DNA of 64,000 bases, from NCBI GenBank assembly GCA_030267565.1, contig BRXU01000024.1, positions 1,410,501 through 1,474,500 on the forward strand. Reading direction: 5' to 3'. The position numbers and the translations under genes were made by a program. Below the pieces are notes generated by a model. That model worked only from the letters and a program-made list of their open reading frames with translations, was not told where the DNA came from and did not search any database. Source of the DNA: Pleodorina starrii (lineage: Eukaryota; Chlorophyta; Chlorophyceae; Chlamydomonadales; Volvocaceae). Position 1 is the first letter of the stretch; every line of letters begins with the position of its first letter. Of the stretch, positions 40,570-51,164 are shown in pieces.

Positions 40570-41885
40570 ACCCAACAGCAACTGGCGCCCTGATCCGCAC
40601 CCGAACCCCGACGGGACAGATCCCCGGCCCCGGGCACCAGACCCGGAACCCCACAAGAAGCACGTTTGCAACTGGCGCCCAGATCCGCACCCGAATCCCG
40701 ACCGAGCAGATCTGCTGGCCCCGGGGAAGGGAAAGGGAGCGCTGTTGGGTGCTTGGGGTGTGATGATCCGCGCCCTCGACGCTCAAGTGCCCGCAGCCCA
40801 GCGTGCAGCCTTGCCCGTATCAGCCGCAGGCCCAGCTGCCTGCCCCCATGCACAGCCGGAAGCACGGCGCATCGCTTCTGCCCTCACCCATCCCCGCGCT
40901 TACCTGCACCAGGCCGCACATGGCATCTTCCCCAGCCAGCTGCTGCTGCCCGCGCGCGCCCTGGCCTCGTGTACGGCTGCAATGGGCAGCAGGGAAGGGG
41001 GTTAAAGCAACCGGCGCAATGGTGATAAAAGCAAGGGCGAAAGCAGGCAAGCAGGCATCACACCCCTGCCTGCTTGCCTGCAGCTGCACGGCGCGAAAGA
41101 AAGGGAGTTCTCCCGCGGACCCGCAGACCCGCACCCGAATCCCGACCGGGCAGATGTGCTGGCCCCGGGGAAGGGAAAGGGAGCGCTGTTGGGTGCTTGG
41201 GGTGTGATGATCCGCGCCCTCGACGCTCAAGTGCCCGCAGCCCAGCGTGCAGCCTTGCCCGTATCAGCCGCAGGCCCAGCTGCCTGCCCTCATGCACAGC
41301 CGGAAGCACGGCGCATCACTTCTGCCCTCACCCATCCCCGCGCTTACCTGCACCAGGCCGCACATGGCATCTTCCCCAGCCAGCTGCTGCTGCCCGCGCG
41401 CGCCCTGGCCTCGTGTACGGCAGCAATGGGCAGCAGGGAAGGGGGTTAAAGCAACCGGCGCAATGGTGATAAAAGCAAGGGCGAAAGCAGGCAAGCAGGC
41501 ATCACACCCCTGCCTGCTTGCCTGCAGCTGCACGGCGCGAAAGAAAGGGAGTTCTCCCGACAACCGACCACGGACGCCACCGGCCCTGGGCACCAGACCC
41601 GGAATCCCGCAAGAAGCACGCCTGCAACTGGCGCCCAGACGCGCAGCCGAACCCCGACGGGGCCGTTGGTCCCGGGCGTGCAGCCCGCTCCCTCAGAACA
41701 GACACACCAGCAACTGGCGCCCAGATCCGCACCCGAACCCCGACGGGACAGATCCCCGGCCCCAGGTGCATAACCCGCTCCCTCAGAACAGATGCACCCG
41801 CAACTGGCGCCCAGACCCGCACCCGAATCCCGACAGGGCAGATCTGCTGGCCCCGGGGAAGGGAAAGGGAGCGCTGTCGGGTGCT
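40570..41885. repeat. 444-bp tandem duplication with CAACTGGCGCCC minisatellite
   Basis: GGCCCCGGGGAAGGGAAAGGGAGCG lies at 40717 and 41161 (offset 444) and again at 41850. The two full units are nearly identical. The flanks hold 60-65 bp units of the type CAACTGGCGCCCAGATCCGCACCCGAACCCCGAC, the reverse complement of the minisatellite in 37020-37440. Long frames on both strands are shadows. Confidence 0.8.
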
Positions 41886-41889
41886 TGGG

Positions 41890-42590
41890 GTGTGACAAAG
41901 CTGCACAACTAGCTCGCTTGCGAACCCGTCGCACCTTTGCAGCACAGTGCCCGGCCAGCTCCTTGCAATAGCCCACGCAAGCAGATAGGAGAACCATGCG
42001 GCATGCGGACGTTTACACTATGCCCCCGGCAAGCTGCACAACCATTCCCGCAAAGTTGCTTCTGCAGCTGCTGCAGTATTCGCCAGTACAGTCAAAATTG
42101 TTTATATTAATAGCCTGGAAACTATACTGTAAAAAGCGACCTTCGCTATGAACGCTGGAGGAGGGCAACCATGGCCAACTAACGTGAGGAAACCTACACC
42201 CTGCTAAGCTGGAGTATTTGCATGCACTACTTGTTACCGAAGTACAAAAGTCCTAGGGCGGTTGGACCTTTAGGGCACACCGTAAGGCCATATTTTGCCC
42301 TTTAGAGCGGTTTGACTGCCATTAAGTTAGAAGTAGTCTCCAAACTGTTCCTACATATACTATCAAGCATATTTCGCTTGTGGACAATAATCGGAATTGT
42401 TGAAGCCTAACCGAGGCAACCATCTCGCACACATGACCACCTGGCGACAACCGGCCGTACGGCACTCAATGGAAAGAAGTAAACGGGGCGACACAGCACC
42501 TCCAGTCCTCCACACATGCAGAGACAAGGGGCGATACTTTACGTTTAGGGACAGGACGTGACGCGCCTAAACGCAACACCACTAGTGTTC
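41890..42590. other. Non-coding, AT-richer stretch
   Basis: I see no gene, repeat array or RNA gene. Base composition is lower in GC than the flanks. Confidence 0.4.
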
Positions 42591-43312
42591 GAATGCGCCC
42601 ACCCACCCACCCTTTGAGATGGAGCAAATCCTCGGCGTTCACCACCGGTGTAGTTGGGATCGGTAGTGCACCACCCCCACACGCGGGCGCGCCAAGGCCC
42701 ACAGGACGGCAAGGGGGGCACAGGACGGTTGAATCATGGCGGGATCGGATCTGCATTGGGTCGGCAAGCCCCCCAGAGAATGCGCCCTGTTCCTGGTTCC
42801 CAGCAGTAAACCGGATGGAAGCCGAGGTGGGTCGTGCCCGGCAGTTGGGTGTGCAGCTGTGAGCCTAGGGTGCAGCCGCTAAGGCGCCCCTGTGGCAAGT
42901 CGCCTCGCCCGGTAGCCAGAGGTCGGAACGTGGAATCGACCACGGCAGCGACAGGTGGAGGGCCATGGCGGGAGAGCGCCAGTTATCAGCGCTGGAGCGT
43001 GCATGGAGCACATTTGGGGTTGGCACCCGGGGAAAGGGGGGCACTGGGTGCCCGGACAGCGGGTAGGTCTCGCCGCTGCAGAAGGGCGACCCCGACAGTG
43101 TAAGCGCCACTGGGGCCGGGCATGGGAAAGTCGGGGAGAACGGGTGCTCATCAGAAGAGGGGCGCCCGACACCATCCAGCCGCCGCCGCCGCACGCCTGC
43201 ACAACGCCGCCCTCATGCAAGTTATGCGCAGCGGGTCACAGAGCAACAGCCGCCCCGCTTATCGCGACCGAGTGGAGCGGATTAGGCCCTATATACAGGT
43301 AGGTCACGGGGG

Positions 43313-44224
43313 GTGAACAGTGCGGCACACCCACAGGGAACTCTCTCACAGGACGTGGGACCAACGGGAGGCATTGAGTTTGTGGCGGGGCTACGGCGGG
43401 CAAGAAATGGACACCGTCGTCACAGCGCAACCACCCGCCAGCAGGGCGGGTGGCATTTACGTCGACCCTCCAACAGCAAGGCCGATGTATGGGTCCAGCG
43501 CTCGTCGCAATCGGGGGGATCGGCACCTCGCAGATGGGGTTGAAGGGAGCGTGCGTGGCCGATAACGAGGTGCCGCCATGGTAGCGGTTGGGCTGGAGTT
43601 CACGTGGCAGTGGATGGTGGGTCCGGAGGAGAGGGGCACGCACAGTGACAGTGTGGAGAAGACGCGGGTGTTGGGCCCTTCATTTGCCATTACGGATGCG
43701 AACCAGCCGCCGTCGCTGGACGGAGAGAGGCAAATCGACAAGGTGGGCCAGCGGTGTGTGTGCATCTCCTAGCTCTCCCTATCGGTGTTCGGCACGGCTA
43801 CCGCGGCGGCGGCATACAGGCTCCATCGGATAACGTAGCACATGGAGCACGGGGCCCGCCGCCGGCGCGCGAGCTCGACCGGTGGGAACGGCGGGCGGCG
43901 AATCTCATCGATCGGGGGCTGCACTCGAGGCCAGTGCGTGCACGGCCACGGTGGTTCCCAAACCCCTATTGCCTGGCCACCCGGCCCCGGGGTTTTTTGG
44001 CGCCCTACCCCTCAGGGAGCATGCCCACGTGCGATGGGCATGGGTGGGCCGTGCAGCTGGTGGTCAGGGAAGCACGCGCGGCTGGTCAGGACATACCACC
44101 CTGCTGGCAGTGGAGCATGTTTGAGTTTTGCGGCCGGTTCGTCAAAGGTTTCAGTCCATGGAGGTGCTTACCGCCGCCCGGGATTCTCCTGGGGCCGAAG
44201 GGGGGGACCTTCCTGGGGCCGTAA
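43313..44224 (+). pseudogene. Degenerate ORF region, unknown
   Basis: Two protein-like segments lie in different frames. From about 43330: RELSHRTWDQREALSLWRGY and AGGIYVDPPTARPMYGS. From about 43850: LDRWERRAANLIDRGLHSR, RWFPNPYCLATRPRGFLAPY and WQWSMFEFCGRFVKGFSPWR, ending at a stop at 44222. The second reads best and has no low complexity. They could be parts of one gene with frameshifts or exons of a retroelement gag-like ORF. I recognise no family. Confidence 0.35.
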
Positions 44225-44479
44225 CAGGCCCCGCCTATCTTCCCCGGGGGACGGATGTTGGTGAGGATCCCCTGGTGCAGGGAGCGTGGGGGTTGGGACG
44301 CGCCTCATTAGGGTAACCCGCGGCTGCCACAGTGCAGCGACCCGGGTGCCCGCCGGGGACCGCAGCACCAGCACCCGGCCTGTAGGGGCTACCAGGTGCT
44401 GCGGACGAAGGAGCTGCAGAGCATGACTGCGGTGACGGAAGGACGGGGGCGAGATCCAGGTCCGCTCATGCAGAGTGCA

Positions 44480-44895
44480 GTCATGCGCGTGTGTGACGAG
44501 GCTTCGTGGCTAATTGCCTTGACCTGTCCGGGCCGGGGGGCAGCTGGGGTGACTGGCGGCTGTGGGATGAGTGCCAGGCTGCCCTCGCAGCCTCCAGGTC
44601 GACATTCCCGACGTCAGGCTTAGGGCGGCCCGGTTGGGAGGGCAACTCACGGCGAGGGGTCGCTCGGGTGCAGTGCAGAGCGAGAACGAAGTCGTGGTGA
44701 TGTTGGTGCAGCGCTTGGGGCGGGCGGTTGACGAATGGGACCCGCTCAGTGCCAGGCGGGTCCCATCCAGGCGCCGTGCGAGTTCTCGATGCGTCACGGC
44801 ACCGCTCTGCAGCTGGAGGCAGTGGAAGCGGGCCGGGCGGCGGCGCGAAACGGCTCGTTTGTGAGGCCTTGGTGTTGGCAGAGGCCGACCCGCAC
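44480..44895. other. Unassigned GC-rich stretch beside the CATGACTGG cluster
   Basis: Overlapping frames without a clear domain. The last ~50 bases (CACTCGGGGAACGGCCCAGTCAT and following) are the inverted counterpart of 58930-58975, so this edge belongs to the same repeat family as the 58-60 kb element. Confidence 0.35.
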
Positions 44896-44899
44896 TCGG

Positions 44900-45500
44900 G
44901 GAACGGCCCAGTCATACAGCGCTATCCGGGTCATGAACCCGTTCATGAACCCAGTCATGCGGCCAGTCATGAAGTGCCTGCAGTCATGAAGTGCTAGTCA
45001 TAGATGTGTTCATGTTGTGCACTGGTCATGTTGGGCAGTCATATCCCGGGTCATGAGATGGGTCATGCAGTGCGCCATGGGCTGCATAAGATGACTGGAA
45101 CTGGTCATGGAAAACAACAATCATGACCACATTCATGACCACAGTCATGACCCAATTTCATGACTGGCTGGACTCAATTTATGACTGGCAGGTGCCTACA
45201 TGACGGTTTCCAGTCATGTTGCGCACTGTAATTTGTTCATGAATTCGGCCATGAATTCGGTCATGATCTGCATCATCATACACACATGACCATGGACTGT
45301 CATATTACGCTTACAGTAAAGGACTGCCGTACAGTCCAACATGACCAGAAACAGTCATTGTGCGTGTACGCCCCATGACTGCCGTACGTTCCAACATGAC
45401 CAGAACCAGTCATTGTGTGCGTGCACCCCATGACTGCCGTACGTTCCAACATGACCAGAACCAGTCAGTGTGTGTGTGCACACCATGACTACCGGGCGAG
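44900..45500. repeat. CCAGTCATG/CATGACTGG box cluster plus 63-bp tandem repeat
   Basis: TCATGA and CAGTCATG-type boxes recur in both orientations every 15-40 bp across 44900-45300. From about 45315 to 45490 they are organised into three 63-bp tandem units (CATGACTGCCGTACGTTCCAACATGACCAGAACCAGTCA and variants). A matching cluster is at 58720-58960. No coding sequence. Confidence 0.7.
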
Positions 45501-45522
45501 TAATACCATAAAACCCTAAACC

Positions 45523-47560
45523 CTATAACACGAATCTACACATTGCACTCTGGCCCGGCCCCGTCTTCTTTTCCGACCTCTCTCCCCCTGCCGCCATCAC
45601 CACCGCTGCTGCCTGCACCACCTCCTTTGCCTTTGCCATCTGCTTCTTGTTAGCGGCGGCCCTGGCAAGGTCCTCCAGCTCCTCCAGCTCCGGGTCGAAG
45701 TCACCTTTCCGCTTCTGTAACACATCGGTCAACAAAAGCGTTGCTTAGCACAACTCCTTACAACCAAAAAGCCGTTTTGATCGACTAAACAATTCTCACC
45801 AAGCAAGGGGGAAGCCTGCAGGCGTGCACGGGTGTGTACGGCCATCTCACCGGGCTTCACCTGCTGGCTGGCCGGCTTGCCAGCGGAGGTTGGCTGGCCT
45901 TCTTCGTCTGCAACTGTGTTACGGTGATGCCCAGCCAGTCCAGCGTGGACTGGCAGACCTTGACGTCTGCAAAAAACACAGAGCACGAGCCTTAGAGTGT
46001 GCCACAGAGTGAGTCATAGCACCCAAACGTGACACTTGCTTTCCCGTTTGCAAGACACACCTGTGGTGTGGCAACACAAGTACTCTACTGTGTCGGTCCA
46101 GCTGTCAGCCAAGCCGACGTACAAGACCGTCTTGAGACGCTTGGGCAGCGCCGACTTGCTGATCATCCCTACCAGGCAACAAGATGGGCAACAGTGTGAC
46201 GTAGGTGTTGGAACCTGGGAGAGGCATCGGCCATCGAGCAGGCACTTACCCTGCAGTACCGTGCGTCAAACTCGTACAGCTTCAATCCTGCTGAATTGGA
46301 ATTTGCTAATACAAACCTGGCGGCGTGGCGGGTGCGCTTGCCACACGCATGCTGGCCGCTGGGTCGCATGTCCATAGGGCCATGCCAGCCATGTATGCAG
46401 CTGGCCATTTTTAGGCAAGGGGTTGCGCTGTGACACGCTTGAATGCACCCTAATTTGAATATAAGGGTTACTTACATGGCGAGGGCGGGTGCAGGTGCGG
46501 TGACACGGAGTTCCACCTTGTCGAAGTAGCCACATCAGGCCCTTTGTGTTCGGTTCTGTGGTCCATTCGGTTTCATAGGCCTGCATGTTGTTGACTGTGC
46601 CTGCTAGCAGAGCTTGCCAGCCCGCGGCATCACCTGCACATGAACAGCAATAACAACAATATCAACAGCGTTCCCTGATATAAGCTCCACTAAAGGAGGA
46701 TTAACATCTAAACGCTTACATGAAGTCGGTATCACTTGAGTCTCAGTGCGGCTCTTGCAATGTCTACGAGCGAGGAAAGTCAAAGACGCTTCGGGCACAT
46801 TGACTTTGTCCACAAACCTAGCTATCTATCTCCGGCAGCATTGTCTCCTCGTAGACGTCGATAAGGTTGAGTTCGGCCTTCCATGGAGCAGCCACGGCCC
46901 GCAAAGCACTGTCCACTTTGCAGTCTCCGCTGGTCGAAGTGCGCCTCTGGCCGCCCAAAGCATGGTGCAGATAGCCGACGAGAACCAGTGTAAGGACGAC
47001 CTCAATATTATCAATTTCTGTTCTGTCTATGGAGCCGCGTGCCCTATGGTGCGTCCATTGCAAATTGTTGCCCGACCGGAGAGAACTGTAAGGGCATGCA
47101 GAACTACAGCACCGTCTATAAGCTAATAAACATATCTATATTGTAAGGCTTTGATGAAAGGAACACATAGAAGCTAACACAGTTACCACTCAGTCGCTTT
47201 TGGGACTTTTGGATCCATGTGGATCCAATGTGCTGTTGGGCTGTTGGCCGCTGTGGGCCGAGCGCACGGTAGCCCGCAAGTGACATAACACAGGGAGGTG
47301 TTTATAGGTTTTGTGTGCTTGATTTCCAGTGCGGACGAGAAGTATGTCGCATAGCTAAATTGTCGCCAAGTTTGTCGCCAAATGTAAACTGGTACAAATG
47401 TCCACCTCATGTTACATGCGGTTCTGCTGTTCTTTGCTTTATTCATATAAATTGTCCATAAGTTCTGTGCCATCACAGGTGATAAATGCTCCCTAACATC
47501 GTCCCCGATATACGACGCCATCCTTCGTAATGCCTCTACATGAGCTAATCATTATGTAAA
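45523..47560 (-). CDS. Spliced gene of unknown function
   Basis: Minus-strand exons with matching phase: one ending 46720 (FLARRHCKSRTE, phase 1) joins 46633-46517 (AAGWQALLAGTVNNMQ) through a TGT codon; 46168-46061 (SKSALPKRLKTVLYVG, phase 1) joins 45966-45861 (VKVCQSTLDWLGITVTQLQ) through GAC. The last exon starts at 45714 (KRKGDFDPELEELEDLA) and ends at TAG 45523; it is a probable coiled coil with Lys/Ala-rich tail. Upstream candidates are about 47063-46820 (VDSALRAVAAPWKAELNLID) and about 47540-47440 (ALRRMASYIGDDVREHLSPV). Joins between some exons are unresolved, so the full frame is not established. The first exon is duplicated at 58.2 kb. No known domain. Confidence 0.5.
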
Positions 47561-47659
47561 TTATGTAACAAGCGTTCAAGATGAGTTCGTTTTACCCAAA
47601 GTACTGTATGCTGAACTACTTTGCCGTACCGTCACCATCGGTGACGGTGTACGACATTA

Positions 47660-47961
47660 TGGCGGATTTCAGTTCGAATTGTGGATTTTGCGCTGTCCTT
47701 GAAAGCTGGTGGAAGTGGAAGTGAAAGTGCGAAAGTGGGTTCTGGAGCGCGTGGACTGGGGCCCTCACACCAGCTCACGCCTCCAAATTTTTGCTGGCAG
47801 AAAGCAGGCACTTTGCTTGATCAGCTGCTGAAAAGCGGGAGGCGTGAGGACCGCGCCGTGCGCCAATCCGCCGCTCCAGAACCCACTTTCGCACTTTCAC
47901 TTCCACTTCCACCAGCTTACAAGGACAGCGGAAAATCCACAATTCGAACTGTAATCCGCCA
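47660..47961. mobile_element. 302-bp MITE with ~92-bp terminal inverted repeats and TA target duplication
   Basis: Left end TGGCGGATTTCAGTTCGAAT and right end mirror each other for about 92 bp with few mismatches (inner ends ..GGTTCTGGAGCG / CGCTCCAGAACC..). TA flanks both ends (47658-47659, 47962-47963). The paralogous region at 58371-58380 reads GACATTAAGCAGC with a single TA: the empty site. There is no transposase ORF, so it is a non-autonomous element. The TA duplication fits Tc1/mariner-type mobilisation; the superfamily is inference. Confidence 0.9.
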
Positions 47962-48097
47962 TAAGCAGCTTCACTGCCTGCTCCCTTACTCCAACCTGTG
48001 GTTGTCCGCTGTGTGGTTAGTTAAGTCCCTTGATGGACTTATTTGACGTTCTAGGTGCTGCCTGTCGCCACCGCCAGTTTTCGTTTACCTGGTGGTT

Positions 48098-48125
48098 GTT
48101 TCAGTGGGCTCCAGCCCACTGAAAC
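48098..48125. other. Perfect hairpin, 13-bp arms, 2-nt loop
   Basis: GTTTCAGTGGGCT, CC, AGCCCACTGAAAC. It lies just upstream of the endonuclease-domain fragment; function unknown. Confidence 0.7.
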
Positions 48126-48129
48126 AAGT

Positions 48130-48470
48130 TCTACAACGGGGCAGCGGCCCGGGGGCCCCCTGGCGGGGCAAATGGGGTTACAGCCCGGGGACGGACCACA
48201 GCTGTGGGGCCGCCATCCTGGCGCGGCCAGGGATCAGCCTGCCGGGCTGTGTACACACACAGCCTACCCGCCACAGCACCCGCCTACCTCGGACACAGCT
48301 GTCCATGTCTGCTGCTGGGACTGGGATGTCCTCCACCTTCGTCTGCGCCTCCTATGCATCTACGCCCCGTCGGTGGCCGCCAGCCGCCTGGAGTTCTTCA
48401 TAAGCCTGCAGCCATACCTCGAGACAGACCGCCGCCACCAAACGGGCATCGACTGGGCTCTTAGCAGCCC
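48130..48470 (+). pseudogene. Fragment of a LINE APE-type endonuclease domain
   Basis: Two segments in different frames: CGAAILARPGISLPG (about 48205-48250) and LRLLCIYAPSVAASRLEFF (about 48340-48400). These match the central strands of L1-type endonucleases (GVAIL-type strand, then the YAP motif before the catalytic GDWN). The GDWN and SDH motifs are not found downstream, so only part of the domain is left, with a frameshift. Confidence 0.5.
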
Positions 48471-48479
48471 CATTCCCAG

Positions 48480-49445
48480 CGTCTGGGTCTCACAACTGCT
48501 CCTCCCGACCAGCCGTTCACCTTGCATGGCAGCCCGGTGGCGATCCGACAGCCGGCCCTTGGTGTAGAACTATGGCCCATCAGAACCGGCGTGTTGCACA
48601 CTGCACGGCGGTCGTTTCGGTTGTGTGTCCGCGCGAATGGGGTTGCGGCTGGGAGGGATGTCGTTTAAGTTGGGGGTGTATCGGTTCGCCAGGCCCCTTT
48701 CCTGGGAATCCCCACTTCCCTCGCCCCACAACCCTTCCGTGGCCGTTCTACGGCAGCCCGGTGGCGATCCGACAGCCGGCCCCTGGTGTAGAACTATGGC
48801 CCATCGGAACCGGCGTGTTGCACGCTGCACGGCCGTCGTTTCGGTTGTGCGTCCGAACGAATGGAGTTGCGGCTGGGAAGGCTGTTGTACAGTTGGGAGT
48901 GTAACGGTTCGCCAGGCCCCTTTCCGGGGAATCCCCACTTCCCTCGCCCCACAACCCTTCTGCCGCCCCGCGTCCGCCACCTAACCCCTCCCCCCGGCTG
49001 GGACAAGGGCCGCTTGTGACGTGGGCTGTTCATGCACACGTAACCCCGTCCCCTTCCCCGCTGTGAACTGGTGCCGTACGCATGATGACAGCATGGGCTG
49101 CAGCAGCGGGCAGCCACAGGGATGTGGACGGAGCCGCCAAAACACGGCGGGGAGGCCTCAGCCATCCCGAAGGTGAGGGTTGCACTTCTGTACGGCACCT
49201 GTGGGTGCCGCACACCATGCCTCGGAATAGCCCTGCGGCCCATATATAGCAGCTGGCGTGCAGGGGCCAGCGGGTTGTGTGACCCGGGCGCTTGTTGTTG
49301 CACAGTGTACGGCTCGTAACCCAAGCGCCGGCCGCCGTCAGCTGTGCGCCTTGCATGGCAGCCCGGTGGCGATCCGACAGCCGGCCCCTGGTGTAGAACT
49401 ATGGCCCATCGGAACCGGCGTGTTGCACGCTGCACGGTGGTCGTT
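48480..49445. repeat. ~228-bp repeat units around GGCAGCCCGGTGGCGATCCGAC
   Basis: The phrase GGCAGCCCGGTGGCGATCCGACAGCC occurs at about 48527, 48752 and 49355. The first two units are adjacent and share AACTATGGCCCATC, TCGCCAGGCCCCTTTCC and CACTTCCCTCGCCCC. From about 49475 to 49690 two copies of CTGGCTGTCTATCAGCA and TGTCGACACTCTCACACTT follow. No gene is called. Confidence 0.7.
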
Positions 49446-49739
49446 TCATGGGGCGGATTGCTGAAGCCGCAGGCATTTCAGATGTCAAGCTTTGGCTGTC
49501 TATCAGCAGGATGTCGACACTCTCACACTTGATGCCGTATTTCGGTCGATGCACTCATGCACCCGGCGGGATGACGCGCTTCACGCGGTGCCGGCAGGCC
49601 TTGCTATCTAACGACTCGGCTAGCAGGCATTTCGGGAATAGAGCTCTGGCTGTCTATCAGCATGAATGTCGACACTCTCACACTTCACGCCCTCGCCGCC
49701 CTAGCACTCAACTTAACCTGCACGGATAAAACGGGGCCC

Positions 49740-50157
49740 CGCCCTTTTTCTGGCTTCACGGAAGCCGACACCAACCCCTTGCTCCCGTGATGCTCCGTGG
49801 CAGCTTTGTGGGCTGTTTGGTTTTGCGTGTTGTGGCTGCTTGCCAGGGTTGCTTGTGGTTGCTGTTGCGCGGGTTGTGGGTTTCACCCCTGTCTGTTGAG
49901 GTTGTGTGGGTTGTGGTTGCTGTTGGGGCCCTGATGTCTTGGAGGTAGGGGTGGCCGTGTGTGCCGCCCGTGCAGCGGAGGTTCTTCTATCTCCTTTTGC
50001 TGCCCCTGTCCCTGTCCTCGCTGCGAGTTTGGGAATTGCTTGGCTCCTCTCTCTTTGGCTCCCTGCTGTGGTTTTGGGTTTCTCGCCAGGTGGTGTGGCT
50101 TGCCGGTCGGGCTCTTTCGGCTTCCCCGTCCTTGTAACGTCACTCGAGGAAAAAAAA
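49740..50157 (+). mobile_element. 5'-truncated LINE 3' end with TGTAA and A8 tail
   Basis: Plus-strand relative of 946-2167 and 4827-5549, recognised by GTCTTGGAGGTAGGGGTGGCCGTGTGTGCC and CTGCGAGTTTGGGAATTGC. It ends CTTGTAACGTCACTCGAGG and A8 (50150-50157). The two mutations in the terminal sequence relative to the other copies show it is older or from another subfamily. Confidence 0.65.
50133..50157 (+). terminator. TGTAA polyadenylation signal and A8 tail
   Basis: TGTAA at 50133-50137, a 12-nt spacer, then eight A. Same geometry as the minus-strand copies. Confidence 0.7.
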
Positions 50158-50159
50158 CC

Positions 50160-51160
50160 CTCGGAGGGGTAGAGCCGCTGGGCCATCCGGCTTTGCACTG
50201 CCGTGGGGCCCCTTGGGCAAGGGTTCAGCCACCCCGAACCGACCGTACCCATGGCTGATTGTCACGCAGTCCGAAATCGGTGATTTTCTTTCGAAGTCGT
50301 GCACCCATCGCGTGAGTCGAACTGCGAGTTGTGCATCACTGATTAGCTTTCAAGGTCGTGCAGGCAAATAATTACAACCCTGGACAACAACCCGTTTCGC
50401 CTCAGAACCGTAGACCTCTGTTGCCGCCTGATACACGCCAAACACAGCTGTGAATTACAGCTCACTGCCCGCATCCTCCTCCCTGTCCCTCTCCCCCGTG
50501 CTCTCCCACGCCCCCTCCTCTCTTCCGAACTCCCCATCACTCTCAACCTGCTGGCCCCTTCCCCAACACTCTCGCCGTTGCCATACTCCTCCCTGTCGCT
50601 GCCCCCCTACCCGCTGCCCTGCTCTTGTCGGCCTCGACCCGACCCTGCGAGCCACCGCCTTTGCCAGCAAAGGCAAGCTGGCAACCGCACGGGGCCAAAG
50701 TAGGGACGTGCCGATTGGTGGAGGGCAAGGTTGGTCGCGGCATGTCAGGGGAGGGTCAGACGACGGAATGGTGTAAGGGAGACAGCAAGTCATGATGCAT
50801 AACAGGTCAGGGTCGCACATCCCAGCCTGCACAGCCCTGGGTCCCTCTGAACGGACTTCGTTGCCCCTTGACACTGCGGTGCTGTTCTACCATATGCCGG
50901 CCCCGCCCTCATGGTCGGCCGTCGTTGCAGTGGTACCCGACCCGACCTGCGGATTAGAGCTGTCCTGTGTACCGCAGCATTGAGGGGAGCATCCCGCGAC
51001 GGCCACCAACCCTCGCCCATCGGCATGGGCAACATGGCGGTGGTGCTCGATCCGTCCGTGGCATTCCGCTGCTGTGCTCGTGTACGGGAGCCGGCAAACA
51101 CGCCAGTCGGCCGGGCTAGCTGCCGCCGTGTCCATCCATTCCACCCTGCGCAATAAGCAA
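50160..51160. other. Unassigned spacer before the satellite
   Basis: C/T-rich low-complexity sequence around 50460-50640 gives long frames on both strands without domains. From about 50990 degenerate satellite-like phrases begin (GGCCGGGCTAGCTGCCGCCGTGTCC). No gene is supported. Confidence 0.4.
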
Positions 51161-51164
51161 GGGC

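Noticed and set aside
40570..41860. CTGGCGCCC motifs resembling a tRNA-Lys primer-binding site
   Set aside because: The match is limited to seven bases and is repeated in a minisatellite without LTRs.
45315..45490. CRISPR-like regularly spaced repeats
   Set aside because: The 63-bp units are continuous tandem repeats without unique spacers, in a eukaryotic genome.
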